Source: Mytilus galloprovincialis
Taxonomy: Eukaryota > Mollusca > Bivalvia > Mytilida > Mytilidae
DNA length: 64,000 nucleotides
Direction of reading: 5' to 3'
Assembly: GCF_965363235.1 (NCBI RefSeq)
Contig: NC_134851.1
Location: 34,376,321-34,440,320 of the forward strand
Part shown: piece after piece, positions 37,601 through 51,200 of the stretch
How the letters are laid out: every line of letters begins with the position of its first letter
How positions within the stretch are numbered: position 1 is the first letter of the stretch
The notes under the pieces: model-generated
Told to the model about the DNA's origin: nothing
Database searches by the model: none
The model's input: only the letters and a program-made list of their open reading frames with translations
Program-made: the position numbers and the translations under genes

Positions 37601-40600
37601 GTTATCCCGTTTGAATTGTTTTACACGTCTAGTTGTTTTTGGGGCCCTTTATAGCTTGCTGCTCGGGGTGATCCTAGGCTCCGTGTTGAAGACTGTACCA
37701 TGACCTACATATATAATGGTTAACTTTTATAAATTGTGACTTGGATGGAGTGTTTTCTCATTGACACTCATACCATATCTTCCTGTATCTATATCTATAC
37801 TATAAACTGAATTGCCTTAAAAGCTAATGAACAGTACTTAGTTGATTACAAGGGACTAACCACATTGGATAAGTGTGAACATAGCATTCTAATATTTTTT
37901 ATTGAAAATTTGTTATATAAAATATCACTAGTAATCTAAAAGACAAAAAAAAGATGTAAAAAGTAAAATCACAAAAATACTGAACTTAGAGGAAGATCAA
38001 TTGGGAAAGTCCATAATTACATGGCAAAATCAAATAACAAAACGCATCAAAAACGAATGGACAAAAACTGTCATATTCCTGACTTGGTACAGGCATTTTC
38101 AAATGTAGAAAATGGTGGATTAAACCTGGTTCTATAGCGCTAACCCTCTCACTTTAATGACAGTCTCATCAATTTCCGATATTTTTACATTGATGCGTTA
38201 AATAAACAGACACAATAAATATAATAGTCAAAATATGGGTACATCAGTCATCATCGTTTAACAATTTTAAAAGGAACAATTTAACAGAACACAAAAACAT
38301 CTACTATCTACGAACACATTTATTGATTTGAGTGTCTGACGTCAGAAAATTTTATACGTCACATAAATTTGTCGTTCAATGTGCGTACAAACAATTTTAA
38401 AATTTTCATGGGAATATTAGCATACAGGGTTAAAAAATCAAAAGTATGTAAGAATAAATTTAAGAAATAGACCGAGATTTAAACTAGTCCAAAAGTTATA
38501 TATAGAATTTATAAGAATCCAAAAATAGTTAATTCCACTACGCGATTGAATGATTTTGACGTTTGTGGTTCAACGTATATTGTAATTCATAATAGAAATA
38601 TATCATAATGACATATAATAGAACAATATAATACTGACGGGATCTTTTAAAGTACAGAGTCACGTTATAAGAACAAAAGAAATACAAAAAGTCGCAAATA
38701 CAAAACAAACCACAAAAAATTGAAAGCCAATACAAACACATTGACGAGATGTATAAGTACCGAGCCACGTGAAACGGATATCACATGAAACCATTCAACA
38801 GTAAAAGTAATATTAATAATAGAACAAAGACAAATGAAAGAACTATAAAACACGTTGTTAAGATGATAAACAACATCAGTACGAAGAATCTATACATCAA
38901 GACCATCGTGTATTATTTGAGAAGTTGATACGGAATATTTATCAACAAGGTCTTGGTACCTTCCGATGAACTTTTTTAGAAAAAGAACGAGACGTTCTTC
39001 GACATACCCCTGTTTCATCAACTTTCTACTCAGACACTGATGACGTATTACAAAGTCTGAGTAGGAGCTGCAAGCTCTTGAATATCGAATAAGTTGGGAA
39101 ATATATATCCCATATGCAGGTGAAGTTGGTATATTGCTACTAAGGATTGTATATTGCTACTAAGGTGTAAACTAAAGTTACAATATGTTATATCTAATTT
39201 TTGATTGTTTTCACTTTGTTTTACCTCAGGTACGCCACCAAGTAGTACACTTATGTACTACCAAGGAAGTCATACTGTGGAAAATACTACTATTGATTTG
39301 GAAACAAACGCAACACAAGAAGGTGATAAAATAATTGTTTTCGATCAAACATTTTCCATGAAACTGTTCCTTAATATTGCATTTACATTGAAATAAAATA
39401 TTACTATAAAAACACGTGCAATTTTGATTATAGTGTACATTATATGAAGGCAATATCAACACATTTATTTATCGAATTTGCTGTCGTAAAACCAAAATTG
39501 TTTAACATCCAAAATGATTTTGTTGAAACATTGCTTATTGTTGTGTGTATGTTGAGTAGGTTTGCAGTGTCCCTATAGCAAATTTTGGTATACAAAAACA
39601 TGTTATGACTTCCAATCAATGGTTTTAATTCCTTGTTACATATAATATGTCAACACAAAATTTTCAAATGTCGGCCGTTCATCAAAAAAAAAATTAGCTT
39701 GATTTAAATATTAAGTTAAATGCATTAAAACAAAATTCAAATGATTTTATAACATATATCAAATTTAAAGAAACTGTTTTTGCATTGTAATTTTTTAATC
39801 GCTGTCCTTTATATTCTTGTTCTAAACCTTTTTTGATGCAGATACGTTCAATTTACATCGCAACTTCATTGTTTGCCATGTTAAGAATGTACATTTAGAT
39901 ATTTCAATTGATAAAAAAGAATGAATCTGCAAAAAAAGTATTTTTATCGACTGAGTATTGGTGTTTTTTGTGAGATTTTGATTATGCCATTTGTTTAGGG
40001 ATTTTCCGTTTCGAATATGCATTGGAGCTCAGTATTTTTGTGGTTTTCCTTTGTATAATAAAATATGCACGTTATTTTCTTTCAGATAATTCTTGTTCAT
40101 GTAACTCAACATTGAATAATGAATTTTGGAAGATATCGGGCAGTTTTGTAGGAGGAATTCTTGTTTGTTTAATATGTTCAAATATATATTGCTACATGAA
40201 ACACAAGAAAGCATCGAAGGATATATTGGATGTTCCACGAGATGTTCAGTATGATGAAATAGGCATCATTAACTATAACGTTGTTAATAGTGAAACCTTG
40301 CGTGACGACATAAGAGATCGAATGTCGGTTTTGCATAGGTTTGGGACCAACATTGATACTCGGTCTAGTAAATCACCAACTCTCAGTTACAGTTCTACCA
40401 ATGATTCATTATCACAGAAAACAGAAGGATCTGAAAACACATACCAATCAATAAACCTTGATCAAAATCATACTCAGGAACCTAGAAAGAGTGCTGAAAA
40501 CACCATACCATCATCTAGTGGCTATGGCATTGATACACATTTAATCAGACCAACAACTTCAAGCTTCAGTTCTACCAATGATTCATTATCAAGGAAATCA

Positions 40601-40801
40601 GATGGATCTGAAAAAACATACGAACCAATCAACCTAGCTCATCATCATATTCATGAATTAAAAACATGTAACGTAAGCACCACAACTTTAACTAGCGTAT
40701 ATGAAAATACTGTGGTTTTTCCTATTACAAGTAAAAAAATGAAAGGTGATCAGAGTGATAAAACCCCATGGCTATTTATCTACAATCGTATAGAAAATTA
40801 A
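34656..40801 (+). CDS. Receptor gene B: single-Ig membrane receptor with two ITIM-type motifs
   Basis: Predicted exons: 34656-34719 (signal peptide), 35677-35988 (Ig), 39230-39322 (linker) and 40086-40801 (membrane plus tail), all joined in phase 1, giving 394 residues. An acceptor AG just upstream (34628-34629) suggests a 5' untranslated exon. The Ig domain has Cys42, Trp51 (WLGPD) and Cys107; the usual Asp before T-G-x-Y-x-C is Asn101. The linker is Ser/Thr-rich with N-glycosylation sequons. The helix (about 174-193) is followed by KHKK. The tail of about 200 residues holds VQYDEI (Tyr212) and INYNVV (Tyr220), both fitting the ITIM pattern [I/V/L/S]xYxx[I/V/L]. It also has YQSI (276) and YEPI (335), and YENT (362), which fits a Grb2-SH2 YxN pattern. 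Two 25-residue repeats (257-281 and 316-340, 18 identities) each contain one of the YxxI sites. An inhibitory or SH2-recruiting role is inferred from known ITIM receptors. The ATG at 40022 lies in the intron and is not the start. Confidence 0.85.
36733..36857. repeat. Inverted repeat with TA microsatellite in an intron of gene B
   Basis: Arms 36733-36755 and 36835-36857 (GTTGATACAATGATTTAT and its complement) are 23 bases with one mismatch. They enclose a TA dinucleotide run at about 36810-36830. Confidence 0.75.
37480..37800 (-). repeat. SINE-like repeat C, minus copy in an intron of gene B
   Basis: The reverse complement reads GATACAGGAAGATATGGTAT onward, then a CGGAGCCTAGGATCACCCCG block and the accompanying right end. 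Confidence 0.6.
37955..38395 (+). repeat. Interspersed repeat D, copy in an intron of gene B
   Basis: Matches 29385-29835 (AAATCACAAAAATACTGAAC, TTCCTGACTTGGTACAGGCA, TTATACGTCACATAAATTTG). Confidence 0.65.
38540..39125 (-). mobile_element. Retroelement 3' end antisense in an intron of gene B
   Basis: The minus strand reads PYGIYISQLIRYSRACSSYS, then LSRKLMKQGY and RYQDLVDKYSVSTSQIIHDG before a stop near 38900. This is the best preserved copy of the reverse-transcriptase C-terminal block here. It sits about 100 bases upstream of the linker exon of gene B, on the opposite strand. Confidence 0.65.
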
Positions 40802-41159
40802 ATATGTAATTAAAAACAATAACATGAACAAAAAGAGAAAAAGGAAGGCAGCTTAGTGTGTAAATAATTTTTTTTTGTATTCACAAAAAGGAGTATCAGA
40901 ATGGTATTTCGAGAAGTTGAAAACCGATAAAAGGGGAAACATTTGTAAATATGTTATTCTCATGCATGAAGCGTCAATTATATGAGATTTCAAACGCTTT
41001 CATTAAACAAAAACAGATTGCGGTACAGATGAGATGGTCGTGATAACACAGCCACACAACGTACGCATATACTTTTGTGTATTAAAGTGGGTCTTCTTTG
41101 TAAGATTTTTGGCAGTTTTGGCTGCTGGATCTAAATAATGGTCATACTAACATATTGTT

Positions 41160-41375
41160 AGTAGATATAGAACGGTGTGGTATGAATGCCAATAAGATAA
41201 CTCTCCATTCAAGTCACTATTTATAAAAGTAAACCATTATAGGTCAAGGTACAGTCTTAAATACGGAGCGTAGGCTCACCCCGAACAGCAAACTATAAAG
41301 GGACCTGAACATTACTGGTGTTAAACCATTCCAACGGGAAAACCAACGGTTTAATCTACATTAAAAAAAAATCAG
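41160..41375 (+). repeat. SINE-like repeat C, plus copy
   Basis: GATATAGAACGGTGTGGTAT, then ATTTATAAAAGTAAACCATT and GGGAAAACCAACGGTTTAAT. Lies just downstream of gene B. Confidence 0.6.
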
Positions 41376-43904
41376 AGAAAGTGTGTCTGTTTGTATTACT
41401 TGCAATTATAATTGAACAATAAACAAATGTCATACAAGTGAGAGGTCTAGCTAGCTTTAAAACTAAGTTTCTTCAGAAAATGCTTGTACCAAGTCTGGAA
41501 TATGTCAGTTGATTTTTTATTAGGTCCGTTGATATATATCATTTGATTTTGTTTGTTTATGGACTTCGACATTTTAAAATTTGCATTTGAATTCTGCATT
41601 GTGTTATACCTTTTATAAATAACATAAAAATAAAGAAATATCGGAAGTGTATCGATGTGTACATACTGTAAACCGGGAAATTTTCACGCCGTCTTTATTT
41701 CGCGTTTGATGAACACAATCTTAATTCGAGCCGTTTTGAATTCGCGATTTCCCTTTGATAAATATCTTTTTATATAAGGGAAATAGAAAGTGAACAGCTT
41801 TACAGGTATAGTAAATCAAGTGATAAAATCAATCAGAAATCTTCGGTGAATTACTGTTATAAAAAGAGATTCAAAGTGGTGTCTTGTCTGCTTGTAAAAA
41901 CATATACACAATAACAGAAAAGAAGAGTGAATTAAATACTGTCAGGATTAATGCTGATTAACGATCGTTTGATCTGCTTAATCTGTGTCGCCAGTTCAAC
42001 GAGGTTATAGTTTCATAATTGATTGACAGGTGCCATTAACATATTTGTGACGAGTGTTGTTTACATAACAATATCCGTAATGTCCTTTTTCTTGAGATGC
42101 TTATGAGATTAACTTGAGTCATGATTTCTTACATTGCTTTTCATTTAGAAATACAGTTTTGATCTGTCGTTTGTAAAATCCGTGTTTAACAATGATCCTC
42201 TACATATCCTATTTATATAATTATATGTCTTCATCTTATGAATAGATTTTCCTTGACATTTTGGCGTTTTAAGTCTTACCGCACAAATGGCAATAATTAC
42301 ACTGCCTCAAAAATTTCCCTATTCACAGTACTATAAACCTGTTGAAAACAAAGATATCAAGATTAATTGAGCCACTAACAGGACAACTGGTAACCTTTAT
42401 GTATGCCAGTTTTGATCAATTTAAATCTAGAGGTTTCTATATTTGTAGTTCGTTAAGCTATATTAGGACCAGTTCTCAAGATAACCGACGAAAGGCACAA
42501 AACAGGATAGGAAAAGTAATAAAACGTCTAAAACTGTAACGTTCCTTGAAAGCTTTCCAGAGTGTGACAGAGTAACAGCATATGCTGTATGAAATGTCAG
42601 ATGCAAAAGGGAATAGTGTCTGGTGTAGAACGAATATTATCTGTTGTTTTATTGATTGATTGATTGCTGTTTGCTTTACGCCGCATTAGCACAAAAAGGC
42701 TTTATCGAGGCGAGTCTGTTGATTTATAATCTCCATTTGTTTTCTAAAAGATATATGGACAATTCACAAACTCTACATGCATGTACATGTTTAATGTTAT
42801 AAAGGTTTCTTATTATTTTACAATTGTTTTTTACAACATCAATTCTGCTACTACTGTATAATATGTATAACATATAGTTGTCATGTGATCAAATATGTAA
42901 AACGAATTTGAAAATTGCAAATTCGTCAGCTTTTGTAGTATGTAACTTATTTTTTTACCGATTTTTTGAACGACAGTAAGTAGATGTTAAACAAATTAGT
43001 CATATATTGTCAAATAACTCATTTATCTTTATTGTAATAAAAACAATTGTAAATGTGTACCTTTGTCACTTGTTTGCTTGCTAAAAATTAAAGTTTGTAA
43101 CAAAATTGATATAATGCAACCAGTCAATGCAATTTTCATAATCTGCCATCAAAGGGATGCTACTTTTTATCAGTTATTCATTTTTGTGTTTTCCATAGAA
43201 GTCTCATTACGGCTTAATATTACCAAAAACCAGCGGTCTGATTAATGTAAAAATAATAAAGTTAACGAAAAAATAATACGATAAACAATATAACAATTGT
43301 ATGGATTTTATTTTTACAGCTATTGCAATTAAAAACTTCCCATTGTTAACGTGTCTCTCTCGGAAGTTGTAAGGGTCAATGGTGTCACCAAATTTCCAAT
43401 ACACGGAAATTAAGTACTATAGCTATGTATAAAATCGAGTACAAATTAAACCTCACCTTGAATCTGCCATTACATTTATTAAAACATTAATAGTATGATG
43501 TAATGTGTGTGCAACCAACAAGGGGATAATACGTTTATGGTAAAGTGCTTTAATTATAAAACATTAATTTCAATTCATATCCATGTCTAATAAATCTCTT
43601 GTAACCTTTTCAAACATCAATTTATATATATATAACTCGTTTTTTTTTACTTAAAGATAAATATAATAATTAGGGTTCAAATTTCATTTGAATATGTATT
43701 TTGTTTTATCAATGTGCGTGAACTATTGTCATCGCTTTTATAATATACAAATAAAAAAAAATCTTTTGTTTTTTATTTTATATTTGAATGTGTGCATGAA
43801 AATGAAAATGTTAAACATATAAAGCAAAAACGCTTACCATGATAAATACTTTTTAATAGTGAAGGTTCTGAGTGTAAACATTTATGACACAAAATCACGA
43901 TAAA

Positions 43905-44165
43905 TGGATAAGTGGTATTCTGGTAGCGTGTTTGCTGCAAGGGAGCAAGGGCATAAGTGAATACTCGGCCGGATCAAAGACTTTAAAATTTGTAGATGCT
44001 TTTCGATCACCACGCGCAATTAAGGACTAAGAGCGAATGTTGGTTGGCTCAGAAATATAATATTGTGTCTGGATAGGGTTTTATTTGTCTTTCTGGTGAC
44101 CTTGTGAACTAGCGATGTAAAAATGCGGCTCCTCGTGTCGGTCTAGTACAAGACAAGGTAACCAT
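43905..44165 (+). repeat. Bivalve-type interspersed repeat
   Basis: Contains GCTGCAAGGGAGCAAGGGCA, CTCGGCCGGATCAAAGACTT and GGCTCCTCGTGTCGGTCTAG, a unit I recognise as dispersed in bivalve sequence. Confidence 0.5.
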
Positions 44166-44375
44166 TAATGTTTTAGCAACATGTATTCATCGTGACATGG
44201 ATATTTTTTTGCCACAGGATTGCCAGAGTCATTCATTATTACCAAAATGCAGATAAACAATTATCAGGAATGAAGAACACGTTATGTATACTACATGTAG
44301 ATGTTGAATGTGGAGCCCAAACTGTCACTTCACTATTAATTCAGAAGTCAGTATAGTGTATCAACCTCGCATACA

Positions 44376-44590
44376 AAAAACTGTACATAATACAATGAAA
44401 ACTAAATACTGAGCATCACGAACCCCATAAACAACGGGGGTGATCTCACTTGCCCCGGAAGGATATGCAGATCCTGCCAACATGTGGCACCGTCGTGTTG
44501 CTTATGTTAGTACAGACCCGGTATTAGTCTAACTTGGAGAAAATTTAGGGAAAGGAGACGGGATTGAAGTTTGGAACGTAACAGTGTTTA
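44376..44590 (-). mobile_element. Retroelement 3' tail copy
   Basis: Matches the tail blocks ATGCAGATCCTGCCAACATG and ACCGTCGTGTTGCTTATG, then GGGATTGAAGTTTGGAACGT. Non-coding fragment between genes B and C. Confidence 0.55.
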
Positions 44591-44912
44591 ATACTGTTAG
44601 TTTAGAATAGAGTCAGCCTTAAGAGAGACATTTGCAAACGTATCACACAAACAAAAACTGAAATAAGATTAAATTGTTCTAAAAAGCCCAATTCATAACT
44701 GATCTGGTTTTGCAGCGTTATGAGCAATCATAGATCTGTTTTCTGGTCGAAAAATCATATATAAAATGTTCAGTTGTATTGTTTATATATCCAAATTACT
44801 GTGGGTGTCTAAATATAATGAGTTTCGTATTTTATTATAGCAGATTATTTTTTGTATTCGTGTTTATCCTTTCTCATCGACTTCGCCTCTGCTTATTTAA
44901 GAAATGTCTTTT

Positions 44913-44946
44913 TTTTCTTTTTTTTTTTTGGGGGGGGGGGGGGGGG
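44913..44946 (+). repeat. Poly-T/poly-G tract
   Basis: A T-rich run is followed directly by 17 G, about 300 bases upstream of the first coding exon of gene C. Confidence 0.9.
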
Positions 44947-45250
44947 CTTGATATTTGAAAAAGAGGTCCCAAAACAAAATAATCTATGGATTCCAGTCGT
45001 ATCCCATTCATTCAAAATTTCATCACAAAGGAATGAAATAGAAATATTCTTGTTGAAGATGGTCTTATCGGTGTATGGTGTAATATTTTCTCAATACAAA
45101 TAACTTACAACTGCACATTTTATAACTTTTTTTTAATTTTATAATTTATATTAAAATTTGGACTGAGGGACTGAACAAAACTAGCCAAATATGTTCATAT
45201 AACATGTGTATAATATATTCTTTTTCAGGCATATTGAAAAAAGTTGGAAA

Positions 45251-48200
45251 ATGTCACCAGTATTGATTTTGGTGGCAGTAACATTTCATTTACAAATAGT
45301 TTCAGGTATATAAATAAAATTTTAGCAACTGATTTTTCGGCTCTCCCTTGACACCATTTGCGAGTATGGTTTTGAGAAAACGATGATAGTCCGTCGGAAG
45401 GGGATGAAAAATAATTGACTCGTGTTAAGAGAGAGCCATATCTTTTGCACGTAAAAGACACCCTTGTAGATTTCGGAATGAACAGGCTAATGCCGCTACC
45501 ACTCGCACAGTGGAAAGGGATTAATAAAAGTTTCATTAACTTCCTTCCCAATCCACTATAAATAAATATGTTTAAACTTATGAAATCAAAATAAAATAAC
45601 AGCAAATTACAAATGTTACAAAAAATTCTTAATATACAATGGAGAAGACATGAAATATAGGTGTAAAAGGATTTCGAATATTCCTCTTTGCACTATGCAA
45701 ATTTTTGGTGTTTTTTCGACTTCTATTTTCAGTTACTGAATAGATTATTTTTCTTCTCTCTGTAGCAAGCTTAATGTTTTTATTCCATACAGTCGCAAAG
45801 CATGAGTAACTGGAAAATTTTAAACAGCACATTAACGTACTGTCTCATTTAGAAGGATGTATTTAAATCATTCTATCGTAAATTGTTGTAGATCTTGATT
45901 TCAACAGCAGTGGCGGTTTACAAGAACTGTTAGTTTAAACATATAAATGCAGTAATTACTGTTATTATCATGAATTTCTTTCTTTTTCAACAACATATCT
46001 TTAAATGTCCTCAAATCATTTAAATTTCAACCTCGACTAAGGAAAATAGTCAAAATTATGTTAATGTAGATGAACTTTGTAGAAAGGAGTTGCGTAGCAT
46101 TACATATATAATAAACATATCAAAATATATATTTTTTACAACCTGAAACCTGCAACGACAACAGGCAATATAAATATGTTGTATTTAAATATGTCTATTG
46201 ATACAGTATGCTGAACTTTTGATGTACCGTTGCATTGGTGTCTTATTGTGGTATTGCCAATCCTTGATCATATCGTTTATAATGTCAAAATGGCAATACG
46301 TGGATTCTGCAAGTCGGAAAGCAGTGGTAGTGATTTATACGACCAAAAACAAGAAAACGACACCTAAGAAATGAAACCGATGAACTCACTGTTACTTATT
46401 GATGACAAAGATATAAAAACAATCACATGCCTTTCCGAGTATTCTTCATGTTTGCATAGTTATTTTGTGTCATTATTTGATAATTTCAGTCTTTACTTTC
46501 GTATCATAAGATTCATTTAACATGTTTAAATTGATATTTGTGTTCATACCTCCAGGCATTAGAAATGGCTATGGTAAAGTCACAGTCAGGATTCAAAGAG
46601 GAAAACCAGTAATATTGAAATGTTTGAGCTCCGGAGTTATGAGAAGTTGGTTAGGACCAGATGGCAGCAATTTTACAAACGAACAAGCAGTGATTTATTT
46701 TTCAAATTTTCTCAAAAACCCAAAACTGAACATGTCTAAATATTCCGTGCAGGCGAAAAATGGAAACTATGACTTGACTATTTTTAATTTCCAAAAGGCC
46801 GATACCGGGCTATATATTTGCAGATGTTTCAATGACCATGATAACGGAACATTTTATGAAACTAAGTATAACGTTTCATTATTAGGTATGTATACCAATT
46901 CAAATCGTTATTCAATTTAACGATGCTTCATTATACAAATAATACTGATAGTGCAAACCCTTAAAATAAAGTTCTAAGGGTATGAGAGTTTAATTTGTAA
47001 ATAAACTCATCATAGATACCAGGACTAAATTTTGTATATACGCCAGACGCGCGTTTCGTCTACAAAAGACTCATCAGTGACGCTCGAATCCAAAAAGTTA
47101 AAAAAGCCAAACAAACTTCGAAGTTGAAGAGCATTGAGGACCAAAATACCTAAAAGTTTTGCCAAATACAGATAAGGCAATCTATGCCTGAGGTAGAAAA
47201 GCCTTAGTATTTCAAAAATTCAAAATTTTGTAAACAGTTAACTTATAAATATAAGCATATCAATGATAATTCATTTCAGCACAAAAAACTGGCTACTGGG
47301 CAGTTGATACCCTCGGGGAAATATAACACGTGAAGCTTTTATTCGGATCACGTTGTGAGCTTTAGCTTCATTTGATTATCTGTAATACGATAGGGAAAAT
47401 TTCACTGGTTAGGTTTCCCCATAAACATTATATATTAAACTCGCTAAAACTGCTGCTTGGTAAATAATACGATATTTATCAACGCATCAGTTTATTTATT
47501 AAATCCATGTTGATATATATATATAATGTATCATGAAGAACGGGAAAGAGAGAGGGAAAAGATTGTCTATAGTAGGAAAAGATTACTAGTATCTTAGCTT
47601 GATTTGGCAAATCCTTTTGGAATTTTCGGTCCTAAATTCTCTTGAACTTCCTTCGTAATTTTGCTTTGATTTCTTTTTATTCCAGCGTCACTGATGAGTT
47701 TTTGTAGACGAATGGAGTGTCTGGTATACACAAATTTAGGTCTGTTATTTATGGCGTGTTTAAATTTCTTAGTCAATCGAAGATTCAAAAGTACCAAATT
47801 ATAACAAGGTTGAAACTTTATAGTTATAAATGTGTGATACAAAGTAGACAATGTTCGTATAATGTGATAACACATTTATTTCTTTTTTACAAGATGAAGG
47901 TGTTTCAATTAGTACAATGGGATATGAAAGAATACGGGATTTAGAAAACGCACCGGGAATTCAAGTTAATGTCAAGGAAACCAGTTCTCAATGTAAGTAC
48001 ATTAGAACAAAATTATTAAAAAGACAAAATATCATTATAATTTTTTATTGTGTTCCATATTCTATAATGGACGATCACGTGTGAACTCAACATAAGTTTA
48101 ATGGAAAGCTGAAAAAGTTAAAATGAGTAAGCGATCACTGATAAGTCTTTCGTAGACTGAACGCACGTCTGGATCGAATACACAATTTCAATCCTGGTAT

Positions 48201-51200
48201 CTATGATGAGTTTATCTACGCTTTTACTTTTCCAAAAAAATATAAAAAAAAAAGATTAAATTTCTTATCATTACATTGTCATGCTACAAGCATAAAATCA
48301 ACAACTTCCGTTTGTTTTGCTATGCAATTTAGAATTGAAATGGGAAATATGTCAAAGAGACAAAACCCAAACTAAAGAGCCGATATTCATGTATTTATTA
48401 ATCAGTATCATAGATAAAACGTTCAGTCATAGCTGATGTGTATTTTATACTGACATCCAATCTCAATGACGGATTTTAAATAGATATTCACGTCAAGAAT
48501 TCATTTAGTATTTGAAGCTCGATTACATTTTTATTTTAATTTTGCCTAATATAGTTGAAAAAGGGTATGTATCTGTTGTAGTACCAGCTAAACAAAGACA
48601 TCCAAAACCTAACTCTAACTTAACGATTTCTTTGATCGTTGTTTTTCTGCTTGTGATATCATTGGCACTTCTTGGATTCATTGCTCGGAGAAAATGGGGA
48701 ACTTTAGGTAAGATAAATAACAAAAATGCTAAAACAGTGCCATATATAAAAATTGAAAAGAAGAAAAATACTACGAATTAAATTCTTATAATTCTTAACG
48801 TAAGACGATCGTTGTTTTAAATCAGCTTGATAGTCTGTTTATAAATACTAAACTTGTCTCTTTTCATCCTATCGTTATGCATAGAGTAAAATTTACTAGC
48901 GAAGAGATACTGAATTTCAGAAAACACAAGGCATATTTCTCTGTATGACGTCATATTATCATACATGTAGCTGATGTTTTGAAAACGCTGACTCTTTCAT
49001 TCAATCGAAATAAGAATGTCAAGCAAAACGGTTAAAATTTTGTGAATTATGTACCTTTTTTAAGATATAATTAATTTATTTGTTATGTAATGACAAATTG
49101 ACAGTACTGCAATAAAGTAATTAAAGTATAGTTTTACTCTTCCATCAATAAGTGTGCCAATGCTATGAAAAGATTACAAAACGGTTTATTCTCTTCGACC
49201 GAAGGAAACAATAAAATATTATTAGGTACATAGTATTGCCAAGTTATTTCTTATAAGATTGGTTAAAATGTTTTGTAGGTAGAAAAATGCTTTTTTTCAT
49301 TGTGTCATTCAAAGGAGATGCAGAAAGGTAAGGTTTCATTTTAAAATTATATTAATTACTTACGCAAAAAGTCTAAGTGGGTACATACATATATACTTTT
49401 ATTGATGTAAATGCAGATATACTCAAAGTCTAACTGAACAACAAAATAAATACAACAGAAAAAAACTAATAAACTCGAAGAAACATATAACATTAAATTA
49501 TGAAAACCAGACAGCAACTAGAGATAAATTGACAAACAGACAGCAACTAGAGATATATATCTAACAGCATGGTTCATACTCATGACAGCCATATCAGACC
49601 TGTTGGTGACCCTCTGCTGTTGTTTTTTATTTGGTCGGGTTGTTGTCTCTTTGACACATTCTCCATTTCCATTCTCAATTTTATATCAAAAGACGATTGT
49701 CTGCATGTTTAAATATGTCTCCATATAGTTTATAACCTTTGGAGAGTACCCAATAAAAGCGAACCATAGTGACTGTTCAGTGCAAAAAAGAGGAGAAAAA
49801 TACGAAAGAACAATCTAACTCAGAGGTCTAACACTCTCTGACAATGCCATGTCTAAAAAATGAAAAATATTCCAAAGGACAATTATTAGTATACAAAACA
49901 CCTAATAAAAAAACAAAGACTGAGCAACATGAATCCTGGTGTAAACTAAAGGTGATACTAGGCGTTTGAACGTGTAAGCAGATCCTGCTCCTACTTTTCT
50001 CAGATGACACGCGTCATGTTTGTAACCCTAATGAAAGTACTAACTCATGATATCATTTGTGCATTTGTGCATTTGTCGAATTGAGGGTTTCAACTTCATC
50101 ATTTGAAACCCTTGGTTTAACAGCATCGATGCGCATGTTATTTTTTTGTATAAAGTATTTTGAATATTTAATTGGGCCCTTAGCTACGTTCTTGTTGCAC
50201 ATGTTCTTATCATGAATACCCATGGCTCTACCAATGGGTAGTTGAATTATATATTAAATGTTTTAAGTTTCTCTGAAAAAATACGGTAATATTTGTTGCC
50301 TCAATGGTTGAAAATATTGAAGAACTTGAAAAAAAAAGTCGGAAGGAAAATTACATTTATATAATACCCAAACATTTTCTAATAGAAAAAAAAAAACGCA
50401 AATTTGTTTCAGGACTATTCTAGCTGAAGATACTAGAGGTAAATATAAAACATATTTGTTTACATTTTTGTGTTATCTATAGCTACGTCATTTTGCCAAC
50501 TTAATTATACTTTATTCATAAGCTTTAAATCGGGTCACTTTTACTTTTAGTCCTATAACATCCATAGGTTGTTTTATGTGTTTCATAAGTCATGCATGAA
50601 ACAAAATGTTAAAATGTAATCAAATCAACTCCATCAAAATGTCTTACATGTCCTTGAAAACTGTCCTTAGACGAATGTTAATGTTCCGGACCATATGAAT
50701 ATTTGGACCATTCGCGTATGATCATGATCATCTGCGTATACTCAAATGGTCCGACCATACGCGTATGGTCCGACCGTATGCGTATGGTCGGACCATATGA
50801 GTATAATAATCGTTTGATTATTAACGGGCCGGACCATATGAGTATTCAGACCATTTAGGTATTTTTTTTTTCAAATTACATTATAAACGTTTCACTAATA
50901 CAAAAACTGTATCTAAAAAAAACAATGATGGTTACATGACAGTTTGTTTATTTCATAATTTGAAAATTACGTAAAAAAAATAATTGATGCCATAGTTAGT
51001 TTTCATCGCTAATTTCATTCTTGCATGTAAACTTTTGGTGACATTTACTACCACACGGTATCATGTTTTTTTTTGCATTTGCGAGTCTTGGTAGTGCACG
51101 ATCCTTTTCAGTTACATATTTTGTTTGCGAGTAAAAAGCTAGCCTTTTTGCAGCTGCGTACAGTGATACCGAGGTCTTTGGTCATTCTGATCTCTACGGT

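Larger units (their letters stand above)
40802..45225. other. Intergenic region between genes B and C
   Basis: An ATTAAA at 40809 and an AATAAA at 41629 are possible poly(A) signals for gene B. Beyond repeat C (41160), a repeat at 43905-44165 and a retroelement tail (44376), no exon was recognised. Confidence 0.45.
49279..50438 (+). other. Optional exon pair of gene C (49279-49327 and 50413-50438)
   Basis: Both stretches have AG before and GTAAG- or GTAAA-type donors after. Entered from the phase 1 membrane exon, the first (49 bases) leaves phase 2. The second (26 bases) accepts phase 2 and returns phase 1 to the exon at 52116. Either one alone breaks the frame; both together insert 25 residues. 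The first encodes a hydrophobic run (LFFIVSF), which is unusual for a juxtamembrane segment, so use is uncertain and it could be a cassette or chance. Confidence 0.4.

Noticed and set aside
40022..40085. ATG at 40022 as the start of a 259-residue protein
   Set aside because: The stretch before 40086 is intron ending in a pyrimidine tract and CAG; the upstream exons of gene B join in phase there.
45225..45605. 126-codon minus-strand ORF
   Set aside because: It runs antisense over the signal exon of gene C and an interspersed repeat, with no recognisable domain.
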